DNA of 64,000 nt from Paraburkholderia sacchari (GTDB lineage Bacteria > Pseudomonadota > Gammaproteobacteria > Burkholderiales > Burkholderiaceae), in the NCBI RefSeq assembly GCF_000785435.2, contig NZ_JTDB02000002.1:871663-935662 (forward strand), in the 5' to 3' direction. Of the stretch, positions 45,481-55,300 are shown in pieces; position 1 is the first letter of the stretch, and each line of letters begins with the position of its first letter. The translations under genes and the position numbers were made by a program. The notes under the pieces were generated by a model that saw nothing but the letters and a program-made list of their open reading frames with translations, made no database searches and had not been told where the DNA came from.

Positions 45481-46374
45481 ATGGCGCGCAAAGGCATCAT
45501 TCTCGCCGGCGGTTCCGGCACGCGGCTCTATCCGATCACCCACGCGGTCTCCAAGCAGCTGCTGCCGGTGTACGACAAGCCGATGATCTACTACCCGCTG
45601 TCGACGCTGATGGTGGCGGGCATCCGCGACGTGCTCATCATCTCGACGCCGCAGGACACGCCGCGCTTCGAGGCGATGCTCGGCGACGGCAGCCAGTGGG
45701 GCATGAACATCCAGTACGCGGTACAGCCGTCGCCGGACGGGCTCGCGCAGGCGTTCATCATCGGCCGGGAGTTCGTGGGCAACGACCCGTCGGCGCTGAT
45801 TCTCGGCGACAACATCTTCTACGGCCACGATCTGGCGAAGCAACTCGAGCGCGCGGATGCGCAGGACACGGGCGCGACGGTGTTCGCGTATCACGTGCAC
45901 GATCCGGAGCGCTATGGCGTGGTCGAGTTCGACAAGGGCTTCCGGGCGCTGTCGATCGAGGAGAAGCCGGCGCAGCCGCGCTCGAACTATGCGGTGACGG
46001 GCCTGTACTTCTACGACAACCGCGTGTGCGACATCGCGGCGGACATCAAGCCGTCGCCGCGCGGGGAGCTCGAGATCACCGACGTGAACTCGCGCTATCT
46101 GAGCGACGGTGCGCTGAATGTCGAGATCATGGGCCGGGGTTACGCGTGGCTGGATACCGGCACGCATGACTCGCTGATCGAGGCGGCGACGTTCATCGCG
46201 ACGCTGCAAAAGCGTCAGGGGCTTGTGGTTGCATGCCCGGAAGAGATTGCGTACCGCCGCCAGTGGATCGATGCGGAGCAGGTGCAGAGGCTTGCCAAGC
46301 CGCTTTCGAAGAACGAGTACGGTAAATATTTGTTGAACATTCTCACGGATCAGGTTGCATGGCCATCACGGTAA
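45481..46374 (+). CDS. rfbA: glucose-1-phosphate thymidylyltransferase
   Basis: First step of dTDP-rhamnose synthesis, making dTDP-glucose; 297 residues. Nucleotidyltransferase motif [17 protein letters not shown] at the N-terminus, then [23 protein letters not shown] and VEKP-type [21 protein letters not shown]. The C-terminal helices ([16 protein letters not shown]) are standard for RmlA. The gene overlaps rfbC by 16 bases, so it is translationally coupled. An open frame upstream to 45436 overlaps rfbB and is not used. Confidence 0.97.
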   Translation: MARKGIILAGGSGTRLYPITHAVSKQLLPVYDKPMIYYPLSTLMVAGIRDVLIISTPQDTPRFEAMLGDGSQWGMNIQYAVQPSPDGLAQAFIIGREFVGNDPSALILGDNIFYGHDLAKQLERADAQDTGATVFAYHVHDPERYGVVEFDKGFRALSIEEKPAQPRSNYAVTGLYFYDNRVCDIAADIKPSPRGELEITDVNSRYLSDGALNVEIMGRGYAWLDTGTHDSLIEAATFIATLQKRQGLVVACPEEIAYRRQWIDAEQVQRLAKPLSKNEYGKYLLNILTDQVAWPSR

Positions 46375-46910
46375 CTGCTACGGCGCTCCCCGAAGTCAAG
46401 ATCATCGAACCGAAGGTGTTCGGTGACACGCGCGGCTACTTCTACGAGAGCTTCAACGGACGCGAATTCGACGAACTGGTCGAAGCCGGCGTCGAGTTCG
46501 TGCAGGACAATCATTCGCGCTCGGCGAAGGGTGTTCTGCGTGGGCTGCACTACCAGGTTCAGCATGCCCAGGGCAAGCTCGTGCGCGTGGTGGAAGGGGA
46601 GGTGTTCGACGTTGCCGTCGATATCCGCCGCAGCTCGCCCAATTTCGGCAAGTGGGTTGGCGTGAACCTTTCGGCCGAGAATCATCGGCAACTGTGGGTG
46701 CCGCCGGGCTTCGCGCACGGCTTCGTCGTGATTTCGGAGTCGGCGCAGTTCCTGTACAAGACCACCGACTACTGGTTCCCCGAGCACGAGCGCAGCATCG
46801 TGTGGAACGACCCGGAAATTGGTATCGAATGGCCAATCGACTTCGAGCCGTTGCTGGCGGCGAAGGATGCGGCGGGCAAGCGGTTGGCGGAAGCAGAAGT
46901 CTATGCGTGA
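46359..46910 (+). CDS. rfbC: dTDP-4-dehydrorhamnose 3,5-epimerase
   Basis: Cupin-fold epimerase of 183 residues, third step of dTDP-rhamnose synthesis. Signature residues: [16 protein letters not shown] near residue 20 and the catalytic-His region [15 protein letters not shown] (about 50-64), followed by [12 protein letters not shown] and [12 protein letters not shown]. The length is typical. It overlaps the end of rfbA and is followed by rfbD, whose ATG lies eight bases after the stop. Confidence 0.97.
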   Translation: MAITVTATALPEVKIIEPKVFGDTRGYFYESFNGREFDELVEAGVEFVQDNHSRSAKGVLRGLHYQVQHAQGKLVRVVEGEVFDVAVDIRRSSPNFGKWVGVNLSAENHRQLWVPPGFAHGFVVISESAQFLYKTTDYWFPEHERSIVWNDPEIGIEWPIDFEPLLAAKDAAGKRLAEAEVYA

Positions 46911-46917
46911 GGATTCG

Positions 46918-47811
46918 ATGGACAGCCAGCCGACGATTCTCGTTACCGGTGTGAACGGTCAGGTCGGGTTTGAGTTGCTGCGCAGCTTGCAGGGCTTGGG
47001 GCGCGTGATTGGCCTTGATCGCGCGGCGCTCGATCTCGCCGATCTCGATCGCGTGCGCGAAGTTGTGCGCGCAACGAAGCCGTCGATCATCGTGAATCCT
47101 GCGGCGTATACCGCCGTGGACAAGGCCGAATCGGACGAAGCCATGGCGCGGCGGCTCAATGCCGAAACGCCCCAGGTGTTTGCTGAAGAGGCCGCGAAGT
47201 GCGGCGCAACGCTGATCCACTATTCGACCGATTACGTGTTCGACGGCACGAAAGACGCGCCGTACGTGGAAACTGATGCGGTTAATCCGCAGAACGTCTA
47301 CGGTCGCACCAAACTCGAAGGCGAGCAGGCGATTGCGGCGAGTGATTGCGCGCATCTGATCCTGCGCACGAGTTGGGTCTATGGCCGACGCGGCAAGAAC
47401 TTTCTGCTGACGATGCTCAAGCTTGGCGCGGAGCGTCCTGAGCTTCGCGTGGTGGCCGACCAGATCGGGGCGCCGACGTGGTCGCGCACGATTGCCGATG
47501 TGACGGCGCATGTCGTCGCGCAAGGATTGGCGGCTCAGCGCGGCGGCAATGCGCAGTGGTGGCGTGAGCGTTCGGGCATCTACAACCTGACGGCCGGCGG
47601 CGCCACGTCGTGGCATGGCTTCACGCAGGCCATCCTTGGTATCGCGATGGGCGATAAGGCCCCGAACGTGCTGCCGATCCCGGCTTCAGAGTATCCGGTG
47701 CCGGCGAAGCGACCGGCAAATTCGCGGATGGCGGGTGACAAGCTTGCGAACACATTCGGGCTGCGACCGCCGATGTGGGACGAAGCACTGCGTCTTTGTC
47801 TCGAAGATTGA
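46918..47811 (+). CDS. rfbD: dTDP-4-dehydrorhamnose reductase
   Basis: Final step to dTDP-L-rhamnose; NAD(P)H-dependent, 297 residues. Rossmann motif ILVTGVNGQVGFELL, conserved NPAAYTAVDKAES, YSTDYVFDG and catalytic YGRTKLEGE. ATG 46918 has TGAGGA just upstream and gives the usual N-terminus; an ATG at 46903 would add five residues. The order is B-A-C-D rather than the B-D-A-C seen in enterics. The stop overlaps the next start (TGATG at 47809-47813). Confidence 0.96.
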   Translation: MDSQPTILVTGVNGQVGFELLRSLQGLGRVIGLDRAALDLADLDRVREVVRATKPSIIVNPAAYTAVDKAESDEAMARRLNAETPQVFAEEAAKCGATLIHYSTDYVFDGTKDAPYVETDAVNPQNVYGRTKLEGEQAIAASDCAHLILRTSWVYGRRGKNFLLTMLKLGAERPELRVVADQIGAPTWSRTIADVTAHVVAQGLAAQRGGNAQWWRERSGIYNLTAGGATSWHGFTQAILGIAMGDKAPNVLPIPASEYPVPAKRPANSRMAGDKLANTFGLRPPMWDEALRLCLED

Positions 47812-48719
47812 TGGATGCAAGCGTGGTTGGCGATGCCGGGACCGGCACGGTCGTCGTGTTCTACCGTCCCGATGCAGGGTGTGTCGCGCGTGCGAACCGG
47901 CTAGCCAGTCTTGGGCCTTGCGTGGTCGTCGACAACACCGAAGAGGTGTACGACCCCGCAGCTCTCGGGCTCGACCCACGCGTTCACTATCTGCCGAACG
48001 GAGCTAACCTCGGTATTGCCACGGCAATCAACCAGGGCGTCGAAGCGTTGATCGCGTGTGGCTGCACGAGCGCGATTCTCTTCGATCAAGACAGCGAACC
48101 ATCGGATGAATTGCTGAACACACTGCCGCTTACGCTGAAGAGCGAGCTCGCGCGCGGTACGAAGGTAGCGCTCATCGGCCCAGCCTATGAGGACGGCAGA
48201 CTGGGCGGGATTGCGCCGTTCGTGCGGTTCGGAATGTGGCGGCTCAAGCGGATTGCGCCTGTTGGGACACGTCCGATCGAGATCGATTTTCTGATCACAT
48301 CGGGGTCATGCATCAATCTTGCCGCGTGGCCGGCAATTGGTCCGATGGATGACGCGCTCTTTATCGACTTCGTCGATCTCGAATGGTGTGTGCGAGCGCG
48401 CAACAAGGGTTTTTCGGTGTTGGGCGCGCCTGCGCTGAGGCTAGCCCATTCGCTGGGCGGCGAGCCCGTGCGGGTGTTCGGTCGCGCGTATCCGGGGCAT
48501 GGTGCACTGCGCCACTATTACCAGTTCCGAAACTGCATTGCACTGATGAAACGTGGCTACATGCCCTGGAGCTGGAAGTCCACCGAGCTCGTGAAGCTGC
48601 CGGGGCGGCTCGTGATCTATGGCTTGTTCATGTCACCACGCGGCGAACATCTGAAGATGGCGCTGCTCGGCATCTGGCATGGCTTGACGGGCCGATTGGG
48701 GGCGTTGTCGCGTGGCTAG
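47811..48719 (+). CDS. GT2-like glycosyltransferase, probable rhamnosyltransferase
   Basis: GT-A glycosyltransferase of 302 residues resembling bacterial dTDP-rhamnosyltransferases. Features: VVVFYRPDAGCVARAN at the N-terminus, NLGIATAINQGVEALIACGCTSAILFDQDSEP (the DQDS metal motif, about residues 61-95), and later ITSGSCINLAAWPAIGPMDDALFIDFVDLEWCVRA. The start overlaps the rfbD stop by one base, so it is coupled to the rhamnose genes, which supports rhamnose as donor. An in-frame ATG is absent further up except in rfbD itself. The acceptor is unknown. Confidence 0.82.
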   Translation: MDASVVGDAGTGTVVVFYRPDAGCVARANRLASLGPCVVVDNTEEVYDPAALGLDPRVHYLPNGANLGIATAINQGVEALIACGCTSAILFDQDSEPSDELLNTLPLTLKSELARGTKVALIGPAYEDGRLGGIAPFVRFGMWRLKRIAPVGTRPIEIDFLITSGSCINLAAWPAIGPMDDALFIDFVDLEWCVRARNKGFSVLGAPALRLAHSLGGEPVRVFGRAYPGHGALRHYYQFRNCIALMKRGYMPWSWKSTELVKLPGRLVIYGLFMSPRGEHLKMALLGIWHGLTGRLGALSRG

Positions 48720-48735
48720 TAGCCCGTGAGCGACA

Positions 48736-49560
48736 ATGCCGCTTCTAACTATCATTCTGAGATATCAGACCGACCGCATGTTCTCTCTCGCATTGCTCGA
48801 TCTAAAAAATAGTGTTGTCTCCTGGCGCCTATGGACGCTGCTCGGATGGCTCGAAGTGCGGCAGCGCTACGCGCGTTCGCGACTCGGACCGTTCTGGCTG
48901 ACTATCAGTATGGGTGTCGTAATCGCGTCCATTGGTGTGGTGTACGGTACGCTCTTCGGCCAGAAGATGAGCGACTACCTTCCATACCTCGCATGCAGTC
49001 TCGTGATGTGGAATATGTTCTCGCAGACTGTGAACGAAGGGAGCATGGCTTATATCAACAGCAGCACGTATATTCGCCAAGCCGCAACACCGAAGATTAT
49101 TTTCATGTTGCAGGTCGTCTGGCGCAATTTCATCGTGCTTGCGCACAACTTCATCATCGTCATCGTTCTCTTGGGGATTTTTGGTGTCAAGAGTTGGGAG
49201 ACGCTACCGTTATTCATTCCCGGCCTGCTTGTTTTCATTCTGAACGCACTTTGGCTCGCTATGATTGCCGGGTTGCTTTCGGCGCGTTTTCGCGATCTTC
49301 CACAGATTATCGCGGCGCTTATTCAGGTGATATTTTATGTGACCCCTATCATGTTTCGCCCTGAAGCATTGACGCGTTTCTCCTTCATTGTCGACTTTAA
49401 TCCGATCGGCTATCTACTGGGCGTCGTGCGCGATCCGCTAATCGGACAAGGGCCGTCCTTGTTGACGTGGGGAGTGGCGCTCGGGATGCTGGTGGTCGGT
49501 TGGCCGCTCGCGCTCGTGATGACCGGGCGCTATATCAAACGTATTCCGTACTGGGTCTGA
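48736..49560 (+). CDS. wzm: O-antigen/capsule ABC transporter permease
   Basis: Inner-membrane permease of 274 residues with about six hydrophobic segments of the ABC-2 type. The amphipathic N-terminus LLGWLEVRQRYARSRLGPFWLT is the hallmark of Wzm/KpsM-like proteins, and the C-terminal VDFNPIGYLLGVVRDPLIG matches too. With the ATPase encoded next it exports the finished undecaprenyl-linked polymer. The start could be ATG 48736 or ATG 48778; the first 14 residues are not conserved. The ATPase gene begins 12 bases after the stop. Confidence 0.92.
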   Translation: MPLLTIILRYQTDRMFSLALLDLKNSVVSWRLWTLLGWLEVRQRYARSRLGPFWLTISMGVVIASIGVVYGTLFGQKMSDYLPYLACSLVMWNMFSQTVNEGSMAYINSSTYIRQAATPKIIFMLQVVWRNFIVLAHNFIIVIVLLGIFGVKSWETLPLFIPGLLVFILNALWLAMIAGLLSARFRDLPQIIAALIQVIFYVTPIMFRPEALTRFSFIVDFNPIGYLLGVVRDPLIGQGPSLLTWGVALGMLVVGWPLALVMTGRYIKRIPYWV

Positions 49561-49572
49561 AGGGAGCGTGAC

Positions 49573-50328
49573 GTGGCGTTTATTGAACTTAAGGGCGTGA
49601 CGCTTGATTTGCCTATTTACGACGTGCAAGGTCGCTCGCTGAAAAAGAAAGTCATGAGCATGGGCCGCCGCAACTCGATCGCGGAAGATAACGAGGGCGT
49701 AATTGTCGTACGCGCACTCGATCACATCGATATCCGTTTCGAAAGCGGCGATCGCATTGGGCTGATTGGTCACAACGGTGCCGGCAAGTCAACACTGTTG
49801 CGCACCTTGGCCGGCATCTATCCTCCGACAGCAGGCGTGATCGAGCGCGATGGCAAAGTGGTGCCCTTGCTCGATATCAGTCTTGGCATGGATGAAAATT
49901 CAACTGGCATGCAGAACATTCGCCTTCGCGGGTTGCTGCTTGGTATGAGCGACCGCGAGATTCGTGACAAGCAGGCCGAGATCGCAGAATTTTGCGAGCT
50001 AGGCGACTATCTCGATTTGCCGCTGCGTACGTACTCTAGCGGGATGCGCGTGCGCTTAGCCTTTGCGGTGTCTACGGCGGTTGATGCGGAGATTCTCCTG
50101 CTCGACGAAGTCATGGGTGTCGGCGACGCCGCGTTTCTCAACAAGGCCAAGCTGCGCATGCAAGATTTGCACAGTCGAGCCGAGATCGTCGTGCTGGCAA
50201 TGCACCAGAATTCGGAGATTCGCCGCGTGTGCAACAAGGTCCTTTGGATGGAGCGCGGTAAAGTGCGCGCGTTTGGCCCCACGGAGGAAGTCGTCCGTGC
50301 TTATGAGGTGCAAATCGCGGGAGCGTAA
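49573..50328 (+). CDS. wzt: O-antigen/capsule ABC transporter ATP-binding protein, short form
   Basis: ATPase of 251 residues. Walker A GHNGAGKST (about residue 66), signature YSSGMRVRLAFAVS (about 155), Walker B ILLLDEVMGVGD, and the switch His in VLAMHQ. It starts with GTG at 49573, with AGGGAGC upstream. The protein ends soon after the nucleotide-binding domain: the C-terminal carbohydrate-binding domain of E. coli O8/O9a-type Wzt is absent. Export should therefore not require recognition of a terminal sugar residue by Wzt. It pairs with the upstream permease. Confidence 0.93.
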   Translation: MAFIELKGVTLDLPIYDVQGRSLKKKVMSMGRRNSIAEDNEGVIVVRALDHIDIRFESGDRIGLIGHNGAGKSTLLRTLAGIYPPTAGVIERDGKVVPLLDISLGMDENSTGMQNIRLRGLLLGMSDREIRDKQAEIAEFCELGDYLDLPLRTYSSGMRVRLAFAVSTAVDAEILLLDEVMGVGDAAFLNKAKLRMQDLHSRAEIVVLAMHQNSEIRRVCNKVLWMERGKVRAFGPTEEVVRAYEVQIAGA

Positions 50329-50373
50329 GCTGACGTGACGGGATGGTTGAGGATGTCGAAGGAGGGAGTAAGG

Positions 50374-52266
50374 ATGCCGTGGCGGCGGGCCTACAATTTT
50401 GGTGCGATGATCGCGCGCCGCGTGCGCATGACGGGCGGAATGAGGTCAGTCGTGCACCGAGCGTACGCCATTTACCGCGAGGACGGCATGAGCGGGCTAG
50501 GCAGACGTATGCGGCGTTTGGGCCGGAGCGCAGTCGATGCATGGGCGAGTCGTGAGGGCTATTTGCAATGGATAGCGCGTCACGACACGCTCGACGATGC
50601 GGCTCGCGCGGCAATGGTCAAGCGCATTGAAGGCGAACGAGGTTGGCCGACGTTGTCGATTGTGATGCCGACGTTCAATCCAAAGCCAGAATGGCTCGCT
50701 CAGGCCATAGATTCTGTGCGTGCGCAGCTTTACCCATACTGGGAGCTTTGCATCGCGGACGACGCCTCGACCGATCCTGCGATCCGCCCGCTTCTCGAGC
50801 AATACGCTGCTTATGACGCTCGTATCAAGGTTGTCTTTCGCGAGCAGAACGGCCATATCTGTGCTGCGTCGAATAGTGCACTCGCGCTAGTGAGCAGCGA
50901 TTGGGTGGTGTTGCTCGATCATGACGATATGCTGCCCGAACACGCGCTGTATTGTGTCGCCGACGCGATTCTCGCCTGTCCTTCGGCTCGCCTTATCTAC
51001 TCCGATGAAGACAAGATTGATGAGACTGGGCGCAGGCACGATCCGTATTTCAAGTGTGACTGGAACATCGATTTGTTCTATTCCCACAATATGTTTAGTC
51101 ACCTGGGCGTTTATCACAAGTCGCTCGTGGACGAGGTCGGCGGTTTTCGGGAGGGGCTAGAAGGGTCGCAGGATCATGACCTCGCGTTGCGCTGTCTCGA
51201 AGTATCCGGTGATGGCGCGGTTCATCATATTCCGCGCGTGCTGTACCACTGGCGTGTACATTCTGGCAGCACTGCGCAGAGTGTTGCTGCGAAACCGTAT
51301 GTCGCGCTGGCCGGCGAGCGTGCGCTCAATGAGCATTTTGCGCGTACGGGCGTCGCCGCAAGTGCTGAATGGATAGGCCACGGTTATCGCGTGAGTTATG
51401 CGTTGCCGAAGACACTGCCGTTGGTTAGTCTGATCGTGCCGACGCGTAATGGCTTGAAACTCTTGCGCCAATGCATCGGGAGCATCCACGCGAGGACAGA
51501 CTATCCGAACTATGAAATATTGATCGTCGATAACGGCTCGAACGATCCCGAGACACTGCGTTATTTCGATGCGTTTGCGGCCGATTCGCGAGTCAGGGTG
51601 ATTCGGGACGATCGGCCTTTCAACTATTCTGCATTGAACAACGCAGCGGTGCGTGAGGCACGCGGTGAACTTGTTGGACTTGTGAACAATGACATCGAGG
51701 TGATTGCGCGCGAGTGGCTTGGCGAAATGGTGAGTCTTGCGCTGCAGCCCGGCGTTGGTGCCGTAGGCGCAAAGCTATTGTTCCCGGACGACACGATCCA
51801 GCATGCAGGAGTAGTAACTGGCGTCGGCGGTGTGGCGGGTCACGTTTACAAACATGCTGCCCGCAACGCCAATGGTTATTTTGGCCGTGCACGACTAATC
51901 AGTTCGTATTCCGCTGTTACCGCAGCGTGTCTGCTCATTCGCAAATCTGTCTATCTCGAGGTGGGCGGCCTGAATGAGCAGGACCTGACCGTTGCGTTCA
52001 ACGATGTTGATTTTTGCTTGCGTGTTCGCGATGCTGGCTACCGCAATGTCTGGACTCCCTACGCCGAGCTTTACCATCACGAATCGGCTACTCGTGGCTA
52101 CGAAGATAATCCCGAGAAGCGCGCCCGATTTGCGAAGGAAATTGCATATATGGAGCGACGATGGGGAAGTGCACTGCGGAACGACCCGGCCTACAACCCG
52201 AATTTGACGCTGGAGCGGGACGATTTCGGGCTGTCAACAATGCCACGTGTACCGCCTCTGGTATAA
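50374..52266 (+). CDS. double-domain family 2 glycosyltransferase
   Basis: Protein of 630 residues with two GT2 domains in tandem. The first opens with LSIVMPTFNPKPEWLAQAIDS (about residue 93) and has VVLLDHDDMLPEHAL; the second opens with VSLIVPTRNGLKLLRQCIGS (about 350) and has GLVNNDIEVIAREWLGEM plus a late FNDVDFCLRVRDAGY. Such tandem enzymes usually add two different sugars or polymerise a disaccharide. The N-terminal 90 residues are basic and helical. ATG 50374 has GGAGGGAG eight bases before it, so it is preferred over GTG 50335 and ATG 50353. Donors are not predictable; rhamnose and heptose precursors are made by neighbouring genes. Confidence 0.87.
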   Translation: MPWRRAYNFGAMIARRVRMTGGMRSVVHRAYAIYREDGMSGLGRRMRRLGRSAVDAWASREGYLQWIARHDTLDDAARAAMVKRIEGERGWPTLSIVMPTFNPKPEWLAQAIDSVRAQLYPYWELCIADDASTDPAIRPLLEQYAAYDARIKVVFREQNGHICAASNSALALVSSDWVVLLDHDDMLPEHALYCVADAILACPSARLIYSDEDKIDETGRRHDPYFKCDWNIDLFYSHNMFSHLGVYHKSLVDEVGGFREGLEGSQDHDLALRCLEVSGDGAVHHIPRVLYHWRVHSGSTAQSVAAKPYVALAGERALNEHFARTGVAASAEWIGHGYRVSYALPKTLPLVSLIVPTRNGLKLLRQCIGSIHARTDYPNYEILIVDNGSNDPETLRYFDAFAADSRVRVIRDDRPFNYSALNNAAVREARGELVGLVNNDIEVIAREWLGEMVSLALQPGVGAVGAKLLFPDDTIQHAGVVTGVGGVAGHVYKHAARNANGYFGRARLISSYSAVTAACLLIRKSVYLEVGGLNEQDLTVAFNDVDFCLRVRDAGYRNVWTPYAELYHHESATRGYEDNPEKRARFAKEIAYMERRWGSALRNDPAYNPNLTLERDDFGLSTMPRVPPLV

Positions 52267-52332
52267 GCGGGTGCGCTAAGTTGCAAACCTACAATTTTCA
52301 ATATCTTCGATTAGCTAAAGATTCCAGAGAAC

Positions 52333-55300
52333 ATGGATAAAATCGTGTACTGGCTGCAAGGAGAGTCGATGCAGAATTTCGGCGATTACTTATCCGAGTA
52401 TCTGGTCGACCGGCTGTTTTTGCGTACGGCTCGCCATTCCAGCCACGTCCGGGTAATCGGAAGCGCGCTCGACGATTACTTCATTCCGGACCCGGCAGTC
52501 ATCAAGCAGGAAAACGATGGCCGCGCAGATCTGCAAGATACGGGCGAGCGTGTTTCGACGCTAGTCGCGTGGGGCCTTGGCGTTCGGGAGCCCGGTGGCC
52601 TCAGTCGGGAAAAGCGTGCACAAGTGGACATTCTTGCCGTGCGTGGTCCTGTTAGCGCGAGCGAGTTGCGTCTTGGGGCGGACGTCGCTATGGGCGATCC
52701 AGGACTTTTGCTACCGGCGATCTACAGCGCGTCCAAGCGTCCCAAGTTTTCCGGCAAGGCACTCTGCATTCCGCATTTCCACGATCAGCGCACGGATGTG
52801 GAGATTTTGAAATCGAGCGGCTGCGATCTTGTTTTGCGGCCGGCGATTGTTGCGGAATTCGCAGCAGTCGAACAATTTATCGACGCAATCGTTTCTGCGC
52901 GTTTCGTGCTTTGTGCATCATTGCACGCGGCAATCGTCGCATTGGCCTATCGTGTCCCATTTGCATTCTGGCAAACCGACACTATTGATCTGCCGACGAA
53001 ATGGAGAGATTTCGCGGAGGCGGTCGGGCTCACAGCTGAATTCGCCCGCGATTTCGAAGGCGGCGAGCGGTTATATAAGGAGTGCATCGAGGGCAGGATC
53101 AAATTGCCGTCACTCTGGGAGCTGCTGGCGACCGCGCCCTATCCGCTGCGTCCTGATGCGATCCTGAAAGTCCTGCAATTTGAACTTAATGACGCGCTTG
53201 ACTGCACGTTGAAGGACGAAATTGCGAGCCGTATCCAGCTTTTGGACTCTCGGGCATATCACTTCGCTGCGATTGCTGAAGAAAGTCGGCGTATCGTCGC
53301 GTTGCTCAACGAGCGCATCGGCGGACTCGAACAGCAGGCCGGTGACGATCAACGTTCGCTTGGTGATCTCCGCAATGCAGTCGAAGAGTTGCGGCGCATC
53401 GTTGATGTGCGCGATGGCGAAATATTGGGACTGAACGCCGATATTCACGTGCGCGATGAGGAACTAAAACGACGCGACGCAGATTTGAAAGATCGCGAAG
53501 TAGAGCTTGCGCGACGCGACGCTATGCTCAAGGACCTGACCGCTCTGCGAGTGAAGGATGGGGACAAACTCGCCAAAGTAGTCGATCAGCACAAGCGTGA
53601 TCGCGAGAACATGGAAAATGTGATCGCGCAAAGCCAACGTGAGAATGATGAACTATCCGGGCAACTCTCTGCCACGCGAAGCGAACTCGCGATTATCAAA
53701 GCGAGCACGACCTGGCGCGCAATGGGCGTTGCGCGCCGCGTCGGCTCCCATATGCCATCGTGGGCGCGAACTCAGTTGCGCCGCAGCGCGAAAGCGCTTT
53801 GGTGGACCTTGACGCCGCATCGTACGGCAGAGCGCGTGCGCTTTCTGCGTGCACGCGCTGCAGCGGCCGCGGCTGGCCACGCGTTGCCGCATTTGACGAC
53901 GGCGCTCATGGCAAATGCTGAGCGAGTGCCAGAGAATCCGAAGCGTCTTCTGGTTGCTGATTACCGTATTCCGATGGCGGAAGTGTCGGCGGGGGAGCGC
54001 GCGACCGTAGGGATTCTGCGCGACCTCGCCGAAATGGGCTACGAAGTCGTGTTCTTGCCAAATGGCATGGAGGCGTCGCGGAAACACGAACGGGAACTCA
54101 AGGCGTACGGCGTCGAAGTTGTGACACGCGAAAGTGGATACGATTCATCGGTCGCATTTCTGCGGGCGCGCGGTCATGAGTTTGGCGCGTTTTATCTGAT
54201 CCGTGTCGATGTCGCGGAAACAATGCTCGGTGTGATCCGTGAAGTCGCACCGTATGCGCGCGTCATTTTCCATGCGCCAGACCTGCACTTCCTACGTGAA
54301 ATGCGTCAGGCCGAAATTGACAAGACCATCGAGTCGCGAGCAAAAGCCGAAGACACGCGCAGGCGCGAATTCGCCATCATGCGTCGTGTCGATCACGTCG
54401 TCGTTGTCAGTCCAGCGGAAGTACCATATTTGAAGGCAGAATTGCCGGAATTGCCAGTGAGCGTGTTCCCGGCTCTGTACGTACCGGTGGAAGCCGCACC
54501 GGCACCTTTTGCCACGCGCAAGCATCTTTTTTTCCTCGGCGGCTTTGCCCATACACCGAACGTAAATGCTGTCGAATGGTTCTCGAAAGAGGTGTGGCCG
54601 CTTATCCGGGATCGTTTGCCGGGTGTCGAATTTCATATTGTTGGCGCAGAAGCGCCGCCAGCAGTGACTGAGCTTGCCAACATACCCGGTATCAAGGTCG
54701 TTGGTTTCGTGCCGGACCTGACTCCGATTCTTACGACTATGCGCGTCGGCGTTGCCCCACTGCTGTATGGGGCTGGGATCAAGGGCAAGGTTGGCATGAC
54801 CATGGGCGCAGGTATTCCTTGCGTTTGCACGGATATTGCCGCTGAAGGAATGCACGTGCAGGACGGCGTGCACGCGTTGATCGCCGATGATCCGCGGCAT
54901 TTTGCCGACGCCGTGGTAAAGCTGTACGGCGACGAGGTGCTGTGGAACCGTCTCTCGCGCAACGGTCGCGTGTTGATAGCGCAGAGCTTCGGGGATGCGG
55001 CGAACCGCGCATCTCTGATGCGCGTGCTCGACGCAGCCCACGCATTGCCGCTCGATCTCGTCACGGACTACTGCCGCAGCCTTGCGCCGCGTGCGGTCCC
55101 GGTGCCGGACGACGAGGCAAACGTGGATGTGTCGATCATCGTGCCTGTCTACAACCAGTGGCGCATGACCTATGCCTGTCTGAACTCCATTCTGGAAACG
55201 ACACTGGGCAACGGCGTCTGTTACGAGCTAATTCTTGCTGATGACGGCTCGACGGACGAGACCGTCAATGCAGAGATGTTGTATCCAGGGTTGAAGGTAG

